The notes: generated from the letters alone by a model not told the origin. A stretch of DNA of 7,012 nucleotides from Bacillota bacterium (GCA_030705945.1 JAUZPS010000252.1:1-7012); one strand, 5' to 3'. Shown: positions 1-6,750, counted from the first letter of the stretch. Numbers and translations: made by a program.

Positions 1-549
1 ATTAGTTTCAAATTCATCTGAAAATTCTGATAAGACCCTGAGTGTCTGGGGACCTATTTCAATATCTTTATTTTCAGGTAGAATATTCGCTTTAGCTGAT
101 AAGATATTGCCATCCTTGTCTTTAAATATCGGGTTAATACTGAAATGTTCTCCATCGCTTATTTTGAGAAGACTGTTCTCTACATCTATCGAGTAAATAT
201 TCTTAACTGTAAAATCAATTATATTTCTTTCCCCTGCTTTTAGAAACCTATTCGCTTCAACAACTCCTTTTCCAACAGGTATCGTATCTATGTCAAGGCT
301 TAAGGCATAGTCTCCTTCATTTACAAAAAACCTGAATTCACCTCGCGCGTTTGTCTTTGCTGTTAAAATACGCTTCTGTCTTAATATATTAACATCTTTT
401 TCACTTTCTCTGTTTGTACCCATACGATCGACAGCAAACAGTCTTATTTCAACATTCTCCATAAATTGCTTTGAATTATCTATATTTTTGTTATTATTAT
501 CTAAAAAGACTGTTCCCTTTATCTCTTTAAAAAATCTGTTAGAAAACAT
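1..549 (-). CDS. Beta-sandwich repeat protein, carboxypeptidase-regulatory/SdrD-B-like N-terminus (partial, 3' end beyond window)
   Basis: The frame is open for 183 codons from ATG at 549 to base 1 and continues off the left edge. Residues about 8-110 read like a carboxypeptidase-regulatory or SdrD-B type module: an opening KGTVFLDNNNKN strand-loop, then TNARGEFRFFVNEGDYAL and DTIPVGKG, the usual 'new feature, then G-x-F/Y-x-F' and 'G-x-Y-x-L' pattern of these folds. Residues from about 116 (YSIDVENSLLKI) begin a second beta-rich segment with KDKDGNILSAKANI, typical of Ig-like repeats. Such modules usually form stalks of surface proteins or usher-like assembly proteins. No signal peptide is visible at this start or in any frame upstream, which is odd for this fold. 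The gene is transcribed away from the phosphoesterase and shares a divergent intergenic region with it. That it is a real gene is fairly certain; the family assignment is by pattern only, and total length and function are unknown. Confidence 0.72.
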   Translation of the reverse strand, partial: MFSNRFFKEIKGTVFLDNNNKNIDNSKQFMENVEIRLFAVDRMGTNRESEKDVNILRQKRILTAKTNARGEFRFFVNEGDYALSLDIDTIPVGKGVVEANRFLKAGERNIIDFTVKNIYSIDVENSLLKISDGEHFSINPIFKDKDGNILSAKANILPENKDIEIGPQTLRVLSEFSDEFETN

Positions 550-556
550 TTTATTA

Positions 557-561
557 CCCCC
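557..561 (-). promoter_or_regulatory. Ribosome-binding site GGGGG that decides the start at 549
   Basis: Read on the minus strand, GGGGGT lies 7 bases before ATG 549. An in-frame ATG lies 7 codons upstream at 570, directly after a TAA, but only a weak purine stretch (AAGAGAAA) precedes it. ATG 549 is therefore preferred. The alternative adds only MLIGGNK and does not create a signal peptide. Confidence 0.55.
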
Positions 562-611
562 GATGAGCATTTATTTCTCTTCATTTTTTAGCGAACGCCA
601 ACATATAGCGC

Positions 612-624
612 CTTTACTGTAAAG
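612..624. promoter_or_regulatory. 13-bp palindrome in divergent intergenic region (possible operator)
   Basis: CTTTAC-T-GTAAAG is a perfect 6-1-6 inverted repeat in the middle of the 188-bp gap between two divergent genes, 63 bases upstream of the left gene's start. Its position would suit an operator acting on either promoter. There is no T tract or GC stem to make it a terminator. The regulator is unknown and the call is tentative. Confidence 0.25.
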
Positions 625-663
625 TATTAATTTTCGTTTAATTATGTTACTGAATTTAAAAAG

Positions 664-693
664 GTTACAAAGCTTCTTCCAGATTCATAGAAT
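664..693 (+). promoter_or_regulatory. Putative sigma-A-type promoter of the metallophosphoesterase gene
   Basis: GTTACA at 664-669 (4 of 6 to TTGACA) is separated by 18 bases from TAGAAT at 688-693 (5 of 6 to TATAAT). Transcription would start near 700, leaving about 38 bases of leader before GTG 738. The -10 box is good and the -35 box is mediocre. Confidence 0.4.
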
Positions 694-723
694 AAAAGAG
701 TTAACACTCAATACAGCCTAATA

Positions 724-729
724 AGGAGG
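724..729 (+). promoter_or_regulatory. Strong ribosome-binding site AGGAGG of the phosphoesterase gene
   Basis: AGGAGG is followed by several possible starts: ATG 733 (3 bases away), ATG 736 (6 bases), GTG 738 (8 bases) and ATG 750 (20 bases). ATG 733 and 736 open only a mini-frame ending with TGA at 751-753. GTG 738 is the only long-frame start at proper spacing. See the finding on the ATGA overlap at 750. Confidence 0.8.
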
Positions 730-737
730 TCCATGAT

Positions 738-1640
738 GTGTACACTTTTATGAGGCTAACACAAATTTATAACTCATCAGATTTTATTACGTTTGATGAT
801 AACTCCAAATTTGTTTTCTTTAGCGATTGCCATCGAGGAGATAAAAGTAATGCGGACAATTTTCTTAAGAATCGAGATATTTATTTATACTCCTTGGATT
901 TCTATTACTCAAACGGCTTTACATATATTGAACTTGGCGATGGCGACGAATTATGGGAAAATGACAGGTTTTCAACTTTAGTAAGAGCTCATACTGACGC
1001 TTATTTACTCTTGCAAAAGTTTTATTTGGATAAAAGGCTTTATATGATTTGGGGAAATCATGATATATTTAAAAGTTACAAGAATTATGTAAAAAATACT
1101 CTTTTTAAATATTATGATCTGGTATCTCAAAGTTATAAACCTCTTTTTGACAACATTAAAATTCATGAGGGGCTCATACTAAAATATAATGACATCCCTA
1201 GAAGAATATTCGTTGTTCATGGACATCAAGGCGACATCCTTAATGATATATTCTGGCCTTTCTCCCGTTTCATAATACGTCATTTTTGGAGGCTTTTTGA
1301 AATACTACATAACAGAAGCCATATAAGCCAGGTTAGAAACAAAGCGAGATTACAAGCCTTTGAAAGCAGCATAAAACAATGGTGTGAATCTAATAAACAA
1401 ATGGTAATTGCAGGTCACACTCACAAGCCGGCTTTTGCTCTGCCTGGTCAAATTCCATATTTCAATGATGGCTGCTGTGTTAAGAAGGGATATATTACCT
1501 GTCTTGAGATTGAAAATGGTGAGATTTTATTGGTCAAATGGATGAGAAATGTAAATTCTGATGGCTCAGAATCTATAACAAAAGAGGTTTTAGCAGGTCC
1601 CGCAAAAATATCGGATTACTTTAAAGATAACCAAATGTAA
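738..1640 (+). CDS. Calcineurin-like metallophosphoesterase
   Basis: This 300-residue protein carries the full dinuclear metallophosphoesterase signature in order: SDCHRGD (Asp30, His32), the first metal site; LGDGDELWE (Asp68), the bridging Asp; GNHD (Asn107, His108), the catalytic Asn-His pair; VVHGHQGD (His161); and AGHTHKP (His227, His229). It should be a soluble cytoplasmic metal-dependent phosphohydrolase; no signal peptide or membrane segment is seen. The GDGDELWE block resembles LpxH-type (UDP-diacylglucosamine pyrophosphatase) and related phosphoesterases. A Gram-positive host would make no lipid A, so the substrate is unknown. The length fits a single-domain enzyme with an insert at about residues 167-215, rich in Trp, Phe, Arg and His, that may form a substrate lid. 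The chosen start is GTG 738, 8 bases after AGGAGG; ATG 750 (MRLTQIYNS) is possible. The last codons and stop lie in the left arm of a long hairpin. It faces the giant repeat gene tail to tail. Confidence 0.93.
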   Translation: MYTFMRLTQIYNSSDFITFDDNSKFVFFSDCHRGDKSNADNFLKNRDIYLYSLDFYYSNGFTYIELGDGDELWENDRFSTLVRAHTDAYLLLQKFYLDKRLYMIWGNHDIFKSYKNYVKNTLFKYYDLVSQSYKPLFDNIKIHEGLILKYNDIPRRIFVVHGHQGDILNDIFWPFSRFIIRHFWRLFEILHNRSHISQVRNKARLQAFESSIKQWCESNKQMVIAGHTHKPAFALPGQIPYFNDGCCVKKGYITCLEIENGEILLVKWMRNVNSDGSESITKEVLAGPAKISDYFKDNQM

Positions 1641-1689
1641 AGTTTTATATAAGTTCGCTATAAAACAAATTTACATTTGGTTATCTTTA
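1622..1689. terminator. Long hairpin 1: 20-bp perfect arms overlapping the phosphoesterase stop codon
   Basis: Arms 1622-1641 and 1670-1689 are perfect reverse complements (20 bp). Inside them GTTTATA-type arms 1642-1649 and 1659-1666 (8 bp) continue the stem after a 3-base bulge, closing a 9-base loop. The left arm contains the last five sense codons (KDNQM) and the TAA of the phosphoesterase gene. The U tract after the right arm is weak (TTTATTTAA) and the stem is AT-rich, so it may stabilise the 3' end or act as a weak terminator rather than a classic one. It may also be a small mobile palindrome. Confidence 0.6.
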
Positions 1690-1701
1690 TTTAAGGATTA
1701 C

Positions 1702-1814
1702 TGATATAAAAAGCACTATTAATCTTACATTTGACGGAGCAAAATAACGAACGCTTTAACGTTATTTTGCGATAGGCAAATGTAAAAGATTAATTGCTTT
1801 TTATCTATATATCA
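1702..1814. terminator. Long imperfect hairpin 2: candidate bidirectional terminator between convergent genes
   Basis: The core stem is GCAAAATAACG (1739-1749) with CGTTATTTTGC (1760-1770), 11 bp around a 10-base loop. After an internal loop the stem resumes with TTACATTTG (1725-1733) and CAAATGTAA (1777-1785), then ATTAATCTT (1718-1726) against AAGATTAAT (1786-1794), then ATAAAAAGCA (1706-1715) against TGCTTTTTAT (1795-1804). TGATAT and ATATCA (1702-1707, 1809-1814) can extend the base. TGCTTTTT closes the stem on the plus strand and its partner gives GCTTTTT on the minus strand, so both transcripts would end in a U run. At about 100 bases it is unusually long for an intrinsic terminator. 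Confidence 0.6.
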
Positions 1815-1849
1815 AGGTATATGTTTTGTGATTTTAAATAATGTAAAAT

Positions 1850-1868
1850 GTTTATCACGAAACAGATA
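1850..1868 (+). repeat. Direct repeat copy A, just beyond the stop of the giant gene
   Basis: GTTTATCACGAAACAGATA lies 7 bases past the giant gene's stop codon. A close copy lies in the gene's leader at 6784-6805 in the same orientation: GTTTATC and AAACAGATA are identical, the three bases between differ at two positions, and three extra A's are present. Together the copies bracket the whole gene. Confidence 0.5.
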
Positions 1869-1875
1869 GTTTATT

Positions 1876-4800
1876 TTAGACTTCAGATTTATATGATACC
1901 TTTGTTCTTGCGCTTTCTGTTTTGCCGATAGACGTTATCGTAATGTATACGTTACCCGCTCCCGAGCTAAGCTGAGTTACTGGTATTGTAATTTGCGAGC
2001 TTCCGCTTGGCGCGGTTGCAGAACCGATTATAGTTTCGCCATTATCTGCGCCATAAACTTTGACTTCATCATTAGCTGATAAACCTGTAACATTAATTGT
2101 ATCCGAAGTTCCAATATTGTTTATGATCTGTACATTTCCTGAAAATACTGCATTGGTAATTTGCTCTGCGAGATAATCAGCCTCAGTTCTGCTGCTTTCA
2201 CACCTTCCGGAGCTGGTAACCGATATGTAAATACTTCCTGCGCAAGCGCTAAGTTGAGGTATTGCAACAATCGCCTGGTTATCGTTCGTTGCGACAGTTG
2301 CTGTTCCCAGTAGAATTCCGCCCTTAACGGAATCATATACCTTAACCACATCCCTCGATGATAAGCCAGTAACAGTTATTGTATCTGCAATGACTGCATT
2401 GTTGACAACAGATATATTATTTGAATCAGGGGCAAATGATTCTGATAAATACTGGCATGAAACGCGGTCACTTTCGGTTTTTCCTGCGCTGGTAACCGTA
2501 ATATACACACTTCCGGCGGCTGAGCCAAGTTGTTTTATGTAGACAATTGCTTCAGAACCGTCCTCCGAAACTGTTGCTGAGTTAAGTGGAGTACTGCTTG
2601 TAGAATCACGATAAACCTTTACTAGATCATTTGCTAATAATCCTGAAACTTGAATTGAATCTGAAACACCCACATTATTTAATATTGTCACATTGCTTGC
2701 TATTGGAGTGTCAGACTGTCCTTCAGAGGCATATGCCACTTCTGTTCTGGTTTTACTTTCATTCTTACCTTCACTTATAAGAGATACATAAATTTTACCT
2801 GCCTTAGCGCCAAGCTGCCCTATTAAAACTATTGCAGATGTGTTACCGGCTGTAACAGTGGCGCTGCCTAATAGATTTCCTCCGTCCGGAAGATCGTATA
2901 CCTTTATTGCGTCATTTGGATTCAGACCTGTCATGGTAACAGAATCAGCTAAAGACGCATTGTTCTGTACTGTTATATAATCAATATCAGGAGCTTCAGA
3001 GGTAGCTTTGGCTGAATAAGCTATTTTCGTTCTTTTACTCTCAAGTTTAGTCTTACTTGTGACAGAAACATAGATAAATCCTGCTTCAGAGCCAAGCTGT
3101 GAAACATTGACTGTTGCTTCAGTATCATACATTGGGACTACAGCGGTTCCAAGTATATTTCCTCCAGAATCTGAATCATATACCTTAATTACATCATCAA
3201 TCATTAAATTATTGACTGTTACTGTACTTGCCATTCCTGCTTTGTTTACTACGATTGTATCTTCCTCATCGGGCGCGTTTGACGATAATTCATTCAAAAA
3301 ATCGGCTTTTATTCTATCGCTTTCCTGCTTATTCGTATCGGTTTTAGAAATATATACACTACCTGAATCGGCGCCGAGCTGGTTAATGGATATAACAGCT
3401 TCATTACTGTCATCAGTTACAGTAGCTGATCCAAGTAGATTACCGCCTTTTGCGTCATCATAAACTATTATTGTATCACCTGGAGTAAGGTTTGTAACTA
3501 TAACTGAATCACTGGATCTGGCGTTGTTCATTATATTTACATTTTTCAAATCAACTGCGCTGGATTTGACCTCCGCCTTATAATCAACTTTAACTTTGCT
3601 GCTTTCTAGTTTATTTACACTTGTTATTGAGACATAGATGCTGCCTGCATTTGTTCCAAGTTGAGGAATGGTTATTGAAACTTCTGAGTTATAGTTGGAT
3701 ACTGTTCCTTGACCTATAAGATTTCCAGCGGTTAAATCATCATATATCTTAACCGTATTCCCTGCCAGAAGTCCGCTAACATAAATTATATCTGCCGCTT
3801 TTGCATTATTTGTAACTGAAACATTTTCTGAAAGTACCGGAGAGGTTATAAGTTCATCTGTATAAGCCGCTTTGGTTTTTGAACTCTCCTGTTTATTACT
3901 GCTTGTAACTGAGATATAAACATTTCCTGCAGCAGAACCAAGCTGCTTTATTGTTACCGTAACCTCCATGTCGTCTTCGGGAACAGTAGCGGAGCCAAGC
4001 AGAGTTCCTGATTTGGCGGAATCATATACTTTGACAATATCATTACCTTTAATATTAGTTACCTTGACAGTATCCGGAGCCTTAGCGTTGTTGGTTATGA
4101 TAATGTTTTCAGGCAATGGCGCGTCAGAAATGGATTCGGAATTATAAGCAGCTTTAGTTTTCCCGCTTTCCTGTTTATTGATACTGGTAACTGAAATGAA
4201 TACCGAACCGGAATCATTTCCTAGTTGTGGAACAGATATTGTAGCTTCAGAACCATTTGGCGCCACTGTCGCATAACCGAGAATATTTCCGCCGGATTCT
4301 AAGGAATAGACTTTAACCAGATCATTACCGTTTAATCCTGTAACTGTTATACAATCCGACGATCTTGAATTATTGTTAATTGTAATGTTATCAATATTAG
4401 GGACATCTGAAACAGCTTCGGCTCTATAATCAACTTTGAGCCTGCCGCTTTCCTTTTTGTTCAAGCTGGTGAGGGATAAATATATACTTCCGCTCCCTGT
4501 ACCTAACTGAGGTATTGAAACTGTTGCGTCTGAATTGGAGCCTGAGACTGCCGCGCTAGCTAATAGGCTGCCTCCAGAATCTGAATCATAAATTCTTATG
4601 AGATCTCCGGATGATAAACCTGTAACATTGACTGTATCCGCAGCTCTTGCGTTATTAGCGACTGTAATGTTATCAGTGTCTAACGAATTAGATTTGAACT
4701 CAGCGTTGTAATCAACTTTTATTCGAGTCCCTTCCTGTTTATTTAAGCTGGTAATTGAAACATATACGCTTCCAGCATCTGTCCCAAGTTGCTGAATCGA

Positions 4801-6750
4801 AACAGCGGCGTCTGCATTAGAAGTAGAAACAGTTGCTGAGCCTAGTAGATTACCTGAAGTAGCGGCATCATAGACTTTTATCACGTCTCCTGCCGAAATT
4901 CCGGTAACTTTAACGGTATCCGCCTTGCTCACGTTGTTGAAGACGGTAATATTGTTATCATCCGCGCTGCCTGAGACTGGTTCGGCAGCATAACTTACCT
5001 GTGTTCTTTGGCTTTCTTTTTTGTTGGAGCTGCTTACAGTTATATAAACACTTCCCGCAGTGGTTCCTAGTTGAGGAATTGAGACTGTCGCATCAGTGTT
5101 TGACGCTGTGGCGGAACCCAGGAAATTACCAAGACTTGCAGCGTCATATATTCTTACAACATCTCCGGAAGCGAGCCCTCCAACCTTTACTGTATCAGCA
5201 GATCTGGCGTTGTTTGTTATAGTTACATTCTCAGGGTAAGGCGCGGGTGATTTAGCCTCTTCTTTATAATCTGCTTTTATTCTATCGCTTTCTTGCTGGT
5301 TTTTACCGGTGACTGAAATATAAACACTCCCAGCGTCACTGCCAAGCTGAGATATAGTTACAGTGACATCGTTATTTGTACCGGTAACAGTTGCTGAACC
5401 AAGGAGTTTGCCTTTTTGGGCCATATCGTAGATCTTGACCGCGTCACCTGCAGTTAGACCGATTACCTTTACAGTATCAACAGTTCTTGCATTGTTAACG
5501 ATGCTGATATTATCTAAGCTCGGAGGCTTAGATTTAGATTCAGAAGGATAATCAGATTTAGTCCTAACACTTTCTCTTTTATTGATGCTTGTAACAGTTA
5601 CGTATATACTTCCTGCTGTTGTCCCGAGCTGAGAGACTGAAACTGTTGCTTCTGATTTTGAACTTTGAACAACAGTTGATCCGAGTAACTTTCCACCTTT
5701 GTTCAAATTGTATACCTTGACAACATCTCCTGATGAAAGACACGATACACTAACTGTATCAGCTATTCCCGCATTGTTTGCTACCAGTATGTTGTCATCG
5801 CTTATTGTATCAGAAACTTCTTCCCCTGCATAATCGACTTTTATTCTGCCGCTTTCTCCCATGCCTTTGCTCTTTCTGGAAATATAAACGCTTCCATCAA
5901 GTATGCCAAGCTGTGGAACTGAAATGGTTAAGTCTGTTTTTGAGATTGGAACCACAGCAGAACCAAGTAATTTTCCTCCTTCCTGTGAGTTATAAATTTT
6001 TAGAGTATCTCCTTCATTCAAATCAGTAAAATTGATAGTATCGGCCTTACCCGAATTATTCTGAATTGATATATAATCTGCTTCCAGCGGGTCTGAAACC
6101 GGCTCTGCTTCAAAATCCACCTTGACTCTATCGCTTTCAAGCATATTTTCCGAGGTCAGGGTGACGTAGATACTACCGGCAGACTTACCTAAATTAGAAA
6201 TTTTTACCGTGAGTTCTGATTTAATGGATGTCAATTTCCCCGAACCGATCAATCTGCCATCTTTTGGAGCGTTATATACCTTTATAAGATCTCCAGCTAA
6301 AAGACCGGATACAAGAACTGTATCGTTTGTGTCAACATTGTTGGTTACTACAATGTTATTGCTATCCAGATCGCTTGATTTGGGTTCAGCATCGTAATTT
6401 GCTTTTATTCTCGCGCTTTCAGCCATCCCGATACTAGTTACAGAAACATAAACGCTTCCTGAGTTAGAACCAAGTTGTGGAATCGAGACTGGAGCTTCAG
6501 TTTTGTTAGTAAGCATTGTTGACTTACCCAATAATTTGCCTCCTGAAGCTGAATTGTATACTTTGACAATATCGCCGATTGAAAGCTGCTCGACATTAAC
6601 AATATCACACTTTCCTACATTGTTAATGACGCTGATATCAGCTGATGAAGGGCTAGTAGAACTTTCAAGAGCATTAACATAAAATGTATTAAATTGAATA
6701 AATACAGTTATAAGAAATAAGATAATAAATTTTTTGTGGTTATTTCTCAT
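1876..6750 (-). CDS. Giant secreted protein of 17 tandem ~94-residue beta-sandwich-like repeats
   Basis: The product is 1624 residues, about 165-170 kDa. Residues 1-27 are a signal peptide and residues 33-1624 are 17 consecutive repeats. Conserved features (repeat positions 1-94) are NN at 11-12, Asp17, Gly/Thr-rich strand to Leu24, GD at 27-28, VKVYD around Tyr33, GG-x-LLG at 38-43, SATV, a QLG turn at 60-62, AGSVYVSVTS at 65-74 and ESxR at 79-82. Tyr33, Leu61, Gly66 and Glu79 occur in all 17. The alternating hydrophobic strands and Gly/Asn turns suggest Ig-like modules, and similar GD-x-VKVY...LLGSATV repeats are known to me from Firmicutes surface proteins. There is no catalytic domain, LPXTG, SLH, LysM, choline-binding repeat or C-terminal membrane segment; the protein ends seven residues into a normal repeat tail (VSYKSEV). 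It is likely a free or non-covalently held extracellular rod or scaffold, but its partner is unknown. The start is ATG 6750, since AGGAGG lies 7 bases upstream; the TTG two codons earlier is only 1 base from that site. Confidence 0.92.
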   Translation of the reverse strand: MRNNHKKFIILFLITVFIQFNTFYVNALESSTSPSSADISVINNVGKCDIVNVEQLSIGDIVKVYNSASGGKLLGKSTMLTNKTEAPVSIPQLGSNSGSVYVSVTSIGMAESARIKANYDAEPKSSDLDSNNIVVTNNVDTNDTVLVSGLLAGDLIKVYNAPKDGRLIGSGKLTSIKSELTVKISNLGKSAGSIYVTLTSENMLESDRVKVDFEAEPVSDPLEADYISIQNNSGKADTINFTDLNEGDTLKIYNSQEGGKLLGSAVVPISKTDLTISVPQLGILDGSVYISRKSKGMGESGRIKVDYAGEEVSDTISDDNILVANNAGIADTVSVSCLSSGDVVKVYNLNKGGKLLGSTVVQSSKSEATVSVSQLGTTAGSIYVTVTSINKRESVRTKSDYPSESKSKPPSLDNISIVNNARTVDTVKVIGLTAGDAVKIYDMAQKGKLLGSATVTGTNNDVTVTISQLGSDAGSVYISVTGKNQQESDRIKADYKEEAKSPAPYPENVTITNNARSADTVKVGGLASGDVVRIYDAASLGNFLGSATASNTDATVSIPQLGTTAGSVYITVSSSNKKESQRTQVSYAAEPVSGSADDNNITVFNNVSKADTVKVTGISAGDVIKVYDAATSGNLLGSATVSTSNADAAVSIQQLGTDAGSVYVSITSLNKQEGTRIKVDYNAEFKSNSLDTDNITVANNARAADTVNVTGLSSGDLIRIYDSDSGGSLLASAAVSGSNSDATVSIPQLGTGSGSIYLSLTSLNKKESGRLKVDYRAEAVSDVPNIDNITINNNSRSSDCITVTGLNGNDLVKVYSLESGGNILGYATVAPNGSEATISVPQLGNDSGSVFISVTSINKQESGKTKAAYNSESISDAPLPENIIITNNAKAPDTVKVTNIKGNDIVKVYDSAKSGTLLGSATVPEDDMEVTVTIKQLGSAAGNVYISVTSSNKQESSKTKAAYTDELITSPVLSENVSVTNNAKAADIIYVSGLLAGNTVKIYDDLTAGNLIGQGTVSNYNSEVSITIPQLGTNAGSIYVSITSVNKLESSKVKVDYKAEVKSSAVDLKNVNIMNNARSSDSVIVTNLTPGDTIIVYDDAKGGNLLGSATVTDDSNEAVISINQLGADSGSVYISKTDTNKQESDRIKADFLNELSSNAPDEEDTIVVNKAGMASTVTVNNLMIDDVIKVYDSDSGGNILGTAVVPMYDTEATVNVSQLGSEAGFIYVSVTSKTKLESKRTKIAYSAKATSEAPDIDYITVQNNASLADSVTMTGLNPNDAIKVYDLPDGGNLLGSATVTAGNTSAIVLIGQLGAKAGKIYVSLISEGKNESKTRTEVAYASEGQSDTPIASNVTILNNVGVSDSIQVSGLLANDLVKVYRDSTSSTPLNSATVSEDGSEAIVYIKQLGSAAGSVYITVTSAGKTESDRVSCQYLSESFAPDSNNISVVNNAVIADTITVTGLSSRDVVKVYDSVKGGILLGTATVATNDNQAIVAIPQLSACAGSIYISVTSSGRCESSRTEADYLAEQITNAVFSGNVQIINNIGTSDTINVTGLSANDEVKVYGADNGETIIGSATAPSGSSQITIPVTQLSSGAGNVYITITSIGKTESARTKVSYKSEV
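1879..6654 (-). repeat. Array of 17 tandem coding repeats, period 282 bp
   Basis: Minus-strand repeat spans are: R1 6654-6373, R2 6372-6091, R3 6090-5809, R4 5808-5527, R5 5526-5245, R6 5244-4969, R7 4968-4687, R8 4686-4405, R9 4404-4123, R10 4122-3841, R11 3840-3559, R12 3558-3277, R13 3276-2995, R14 2994-2710, R15 2709-2434, R16 2433-2152, R17 2151-1879. Thirteen are exactly 94 codons. R6 and R15 have 92, R14 has 95 and R17 has 91. The indels fall in R6's mid-repeat loop, after ES in R14, and at the linker in R15 and R17. The DNA copies are well diverged although the protein pattern is kept, so this is an old array under selection rather than a fresh expansion. Confidence 0.93.
6670..6750 (-). 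other. Sec signal peptide of the giant repeat protein
   Basis: Residues 1-27 have a basic n-region (MRNNHKK), an 18-residue hydrophobic core (FIILFLITVF... to V25) and a V-N-A cleavage motif. Cleavage after Ala27 would leave LESSTSPSS as the mature N-terminus, a short Ser-rich lead into repeat 1. There is no lipobox cysteine, so it should be a type I signal peptide and the protein is released rather than lipid-anchored. Confidence 0.85.

Noticed and set aside
793..981. 62-codon plus-strand frame inside the phosphoesterase gene
   Set aside because: It overlaps the conserved metal-site region of the phosphoesterase in another frame and has no independent support.
738..1640. Naming the phosphoesterase LpxH
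   Set aside because: The motif spacing is only generally LpxH-like, and a Gram-positive host has no lipid A pathway. The metallophosphoesterase fold is clear but the substrate is not.
1641..1875. Riboswitch or small RNA in the convergent intergenic region
   Set aside because: The structures are simple long hairpins at gene ends, with no recognisable riboswitch core and no promoter seen for a separate RNA.
1876..2151. LPXTG, SLH or membrane anchor at the C-terminus of the giant protein
   Set aside because: The last repeat runs to VSYKSEV and the stop, with no sorting motif, hydrophobic segment or basic tail.
2121..6397. Several 60-118 codon frames on both strands inside the giant gene
   Set aside because: They are shadows produced by the repeat sequence in other frames; they lack ribosome-binding sites and recognisable protein features.
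1879..6654. Regular 282-bp periodicity as a CRISPR array or non-coding satellite
   Set aside because: The period is far too long for CRISPR, the copies are diverged in DNA, and one uninterrupted frame conserves protein motifs across all copies.
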